This document shows, piece after piece, positions 6,136-6,339 of a DNA stretch of 6,339 bases; position 1 is the stretch's first letter, and the number at the start of each line of letters is the position of its first letter. The stretch covers positions 1 to 6,339 of the forward strand of contig JAFPCE010000107.1 of assembly GCA_017390245.1 (NCBI GenBank). Reading direction: 5' to 3'. Under the pieces are notes generated by a model. It was given only the letters and a program-made list of their open reading frames with translations. It did no database searches and was not told the origin of the DNA. The position numbers and the translations under genes are program-made. Source of the DNA: Selenomonadaceae bacterium (lineage in GTDB: Bacteria > Bacillota > Negativicutes > Selenomonadales > Selenomonadaceae).

Positions 6136-6339
6136 AAACTTCCAGCTTGCCGCTCATTAAACGTGGCAACAGCATATCCCGCTGCTTGATTAACAATTGA
6201 TTTTGATACAAAAGATTTTTTATTTCGCAAAAAGCTTTACCAATCACAGTGTGGAATTTATATACTAAATCCTTTCCCGGATAAAGTACTTTAAGCTTTT
6301 CAAATTTTCCCTTGCTTAAATTAGTCATAGTTGTTCCAG
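6134..6339 (-). CDS. hsdS: Type I restriction specificity subunit S (HsdS), C-terminal part only
   Basis: The last ~67 codons of the DNA-recognition subunit; the gene continues past the window edge. Codons before the first in-frame Met read GTT, and GTTMTNLSKGKFEKL is the conserved stretch near the end of a target recognition domain, so the ATG at 6328 is internal and not the start. It is followed by a long helix of the conserved spacer/coiled-coil region (FHTVIGKAFCEIKNLLYQNQ) and the hallmark end QRDMLLPRLMSGKLEV. HsdS sets the bipartite target sequence and docks two HsdM subunits. The target cannot be inferred, because both recognition domains lie mostly outside. The C-terminus is intact, with TAG at 6134-6136. 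Same-strand spacing to hsdR indicates one operon, in the order hsdS then hsdR. Confidence 0.95.
   Translation of the reverse strand, partial: GTTMTNLSKGKFEKLKVLYPGKDLVYKFHTVIGKAFCEIKNLLYQNQLLIKQRDMLLPRLMSGKLEV

Noticed and set aside
6123..6230. N-terminal extension of HsdR starting at the ATG at 6230
   Set aside because: It is a shadow of the hsdS coding sequence in another frame; the RBS and gene spacing support the start at 6122.
6134..6328. A stand-alone 64-residue protein starting at the ATG at 6328
   Set aside because: The frame stays open to the window edge with HsdS-like residues before the Met, so this is the tail of hsdS and not a separate small gene.

Overview
The window reads as a piece of a low-to-mid GC Bacillota genome. 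The codon use, strong AGGAGG-type ribosome binding sites and the protein relatives I recognise would suit an anaerobic gut or rumen member, possibly of the Negativicutes. That placement is an impression from family resemblance, not a calculation. The organisation is a type I restriction-modification (R-M) locus with a convergent ATP-binding/AlbA_2 regulator-type gene beside it, next to a truncated metabolic gene at the left edge.

Layout, left to right. Positions 1-78 look foreign to the rest: they read best on the minus strand as part of a GC-rich membrane transporter, and they abut the body of a threonine aldolase gene (79-942, plus) exactly where its N-terminal ~50-60 residues should be. 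This is probably a chimeric join (assembly or rearrangement) at the edge. After the aldolase comes a 280-bp gap with a rho-independent terminator (1063-1098) and then a dense array of CTAG/TAGACA repeats (1111-1210). The array holds a good sigma-A-like promoter and leads directly into an AlbA_2 (Schlafen-type)/HATPase_c_4/winged-helix protein of the COG2865 kind (1223-2683, plus).

A perfect 15-bp stem hairpin with T-runs on both sides (2726-2759) separates this gene from the convergent hsdR (2886-6122, minus). hsdR encodes an intact 1078-residue type I restriction motor/nuclease subunit with all expected catalytic motifs. It is preceded on the same strand, 11 nt away, by the last ~67 codons of hsdS (6134 to beyond 6339); hsdM and the rest of hsdS must lie outside the window if the system is complete.

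How they work together: HsdS (target recognition) with HsdM would methylate the host's sites and, with HsdR, translocate and cut unmodified DNA. HsdR translation follows hsdS closely, and its SD overlaps the hsdS stop codon. The COG2865-type gene has its own promoter, embedded in repeats that look like an operator, and its own terminator, so it is an independent unit, plausibly autoregulated. The repeat-embedded promoter and its possible link to the adjacent winged-helix protein are the most interesting things here. I see no clearly unprecedented system.
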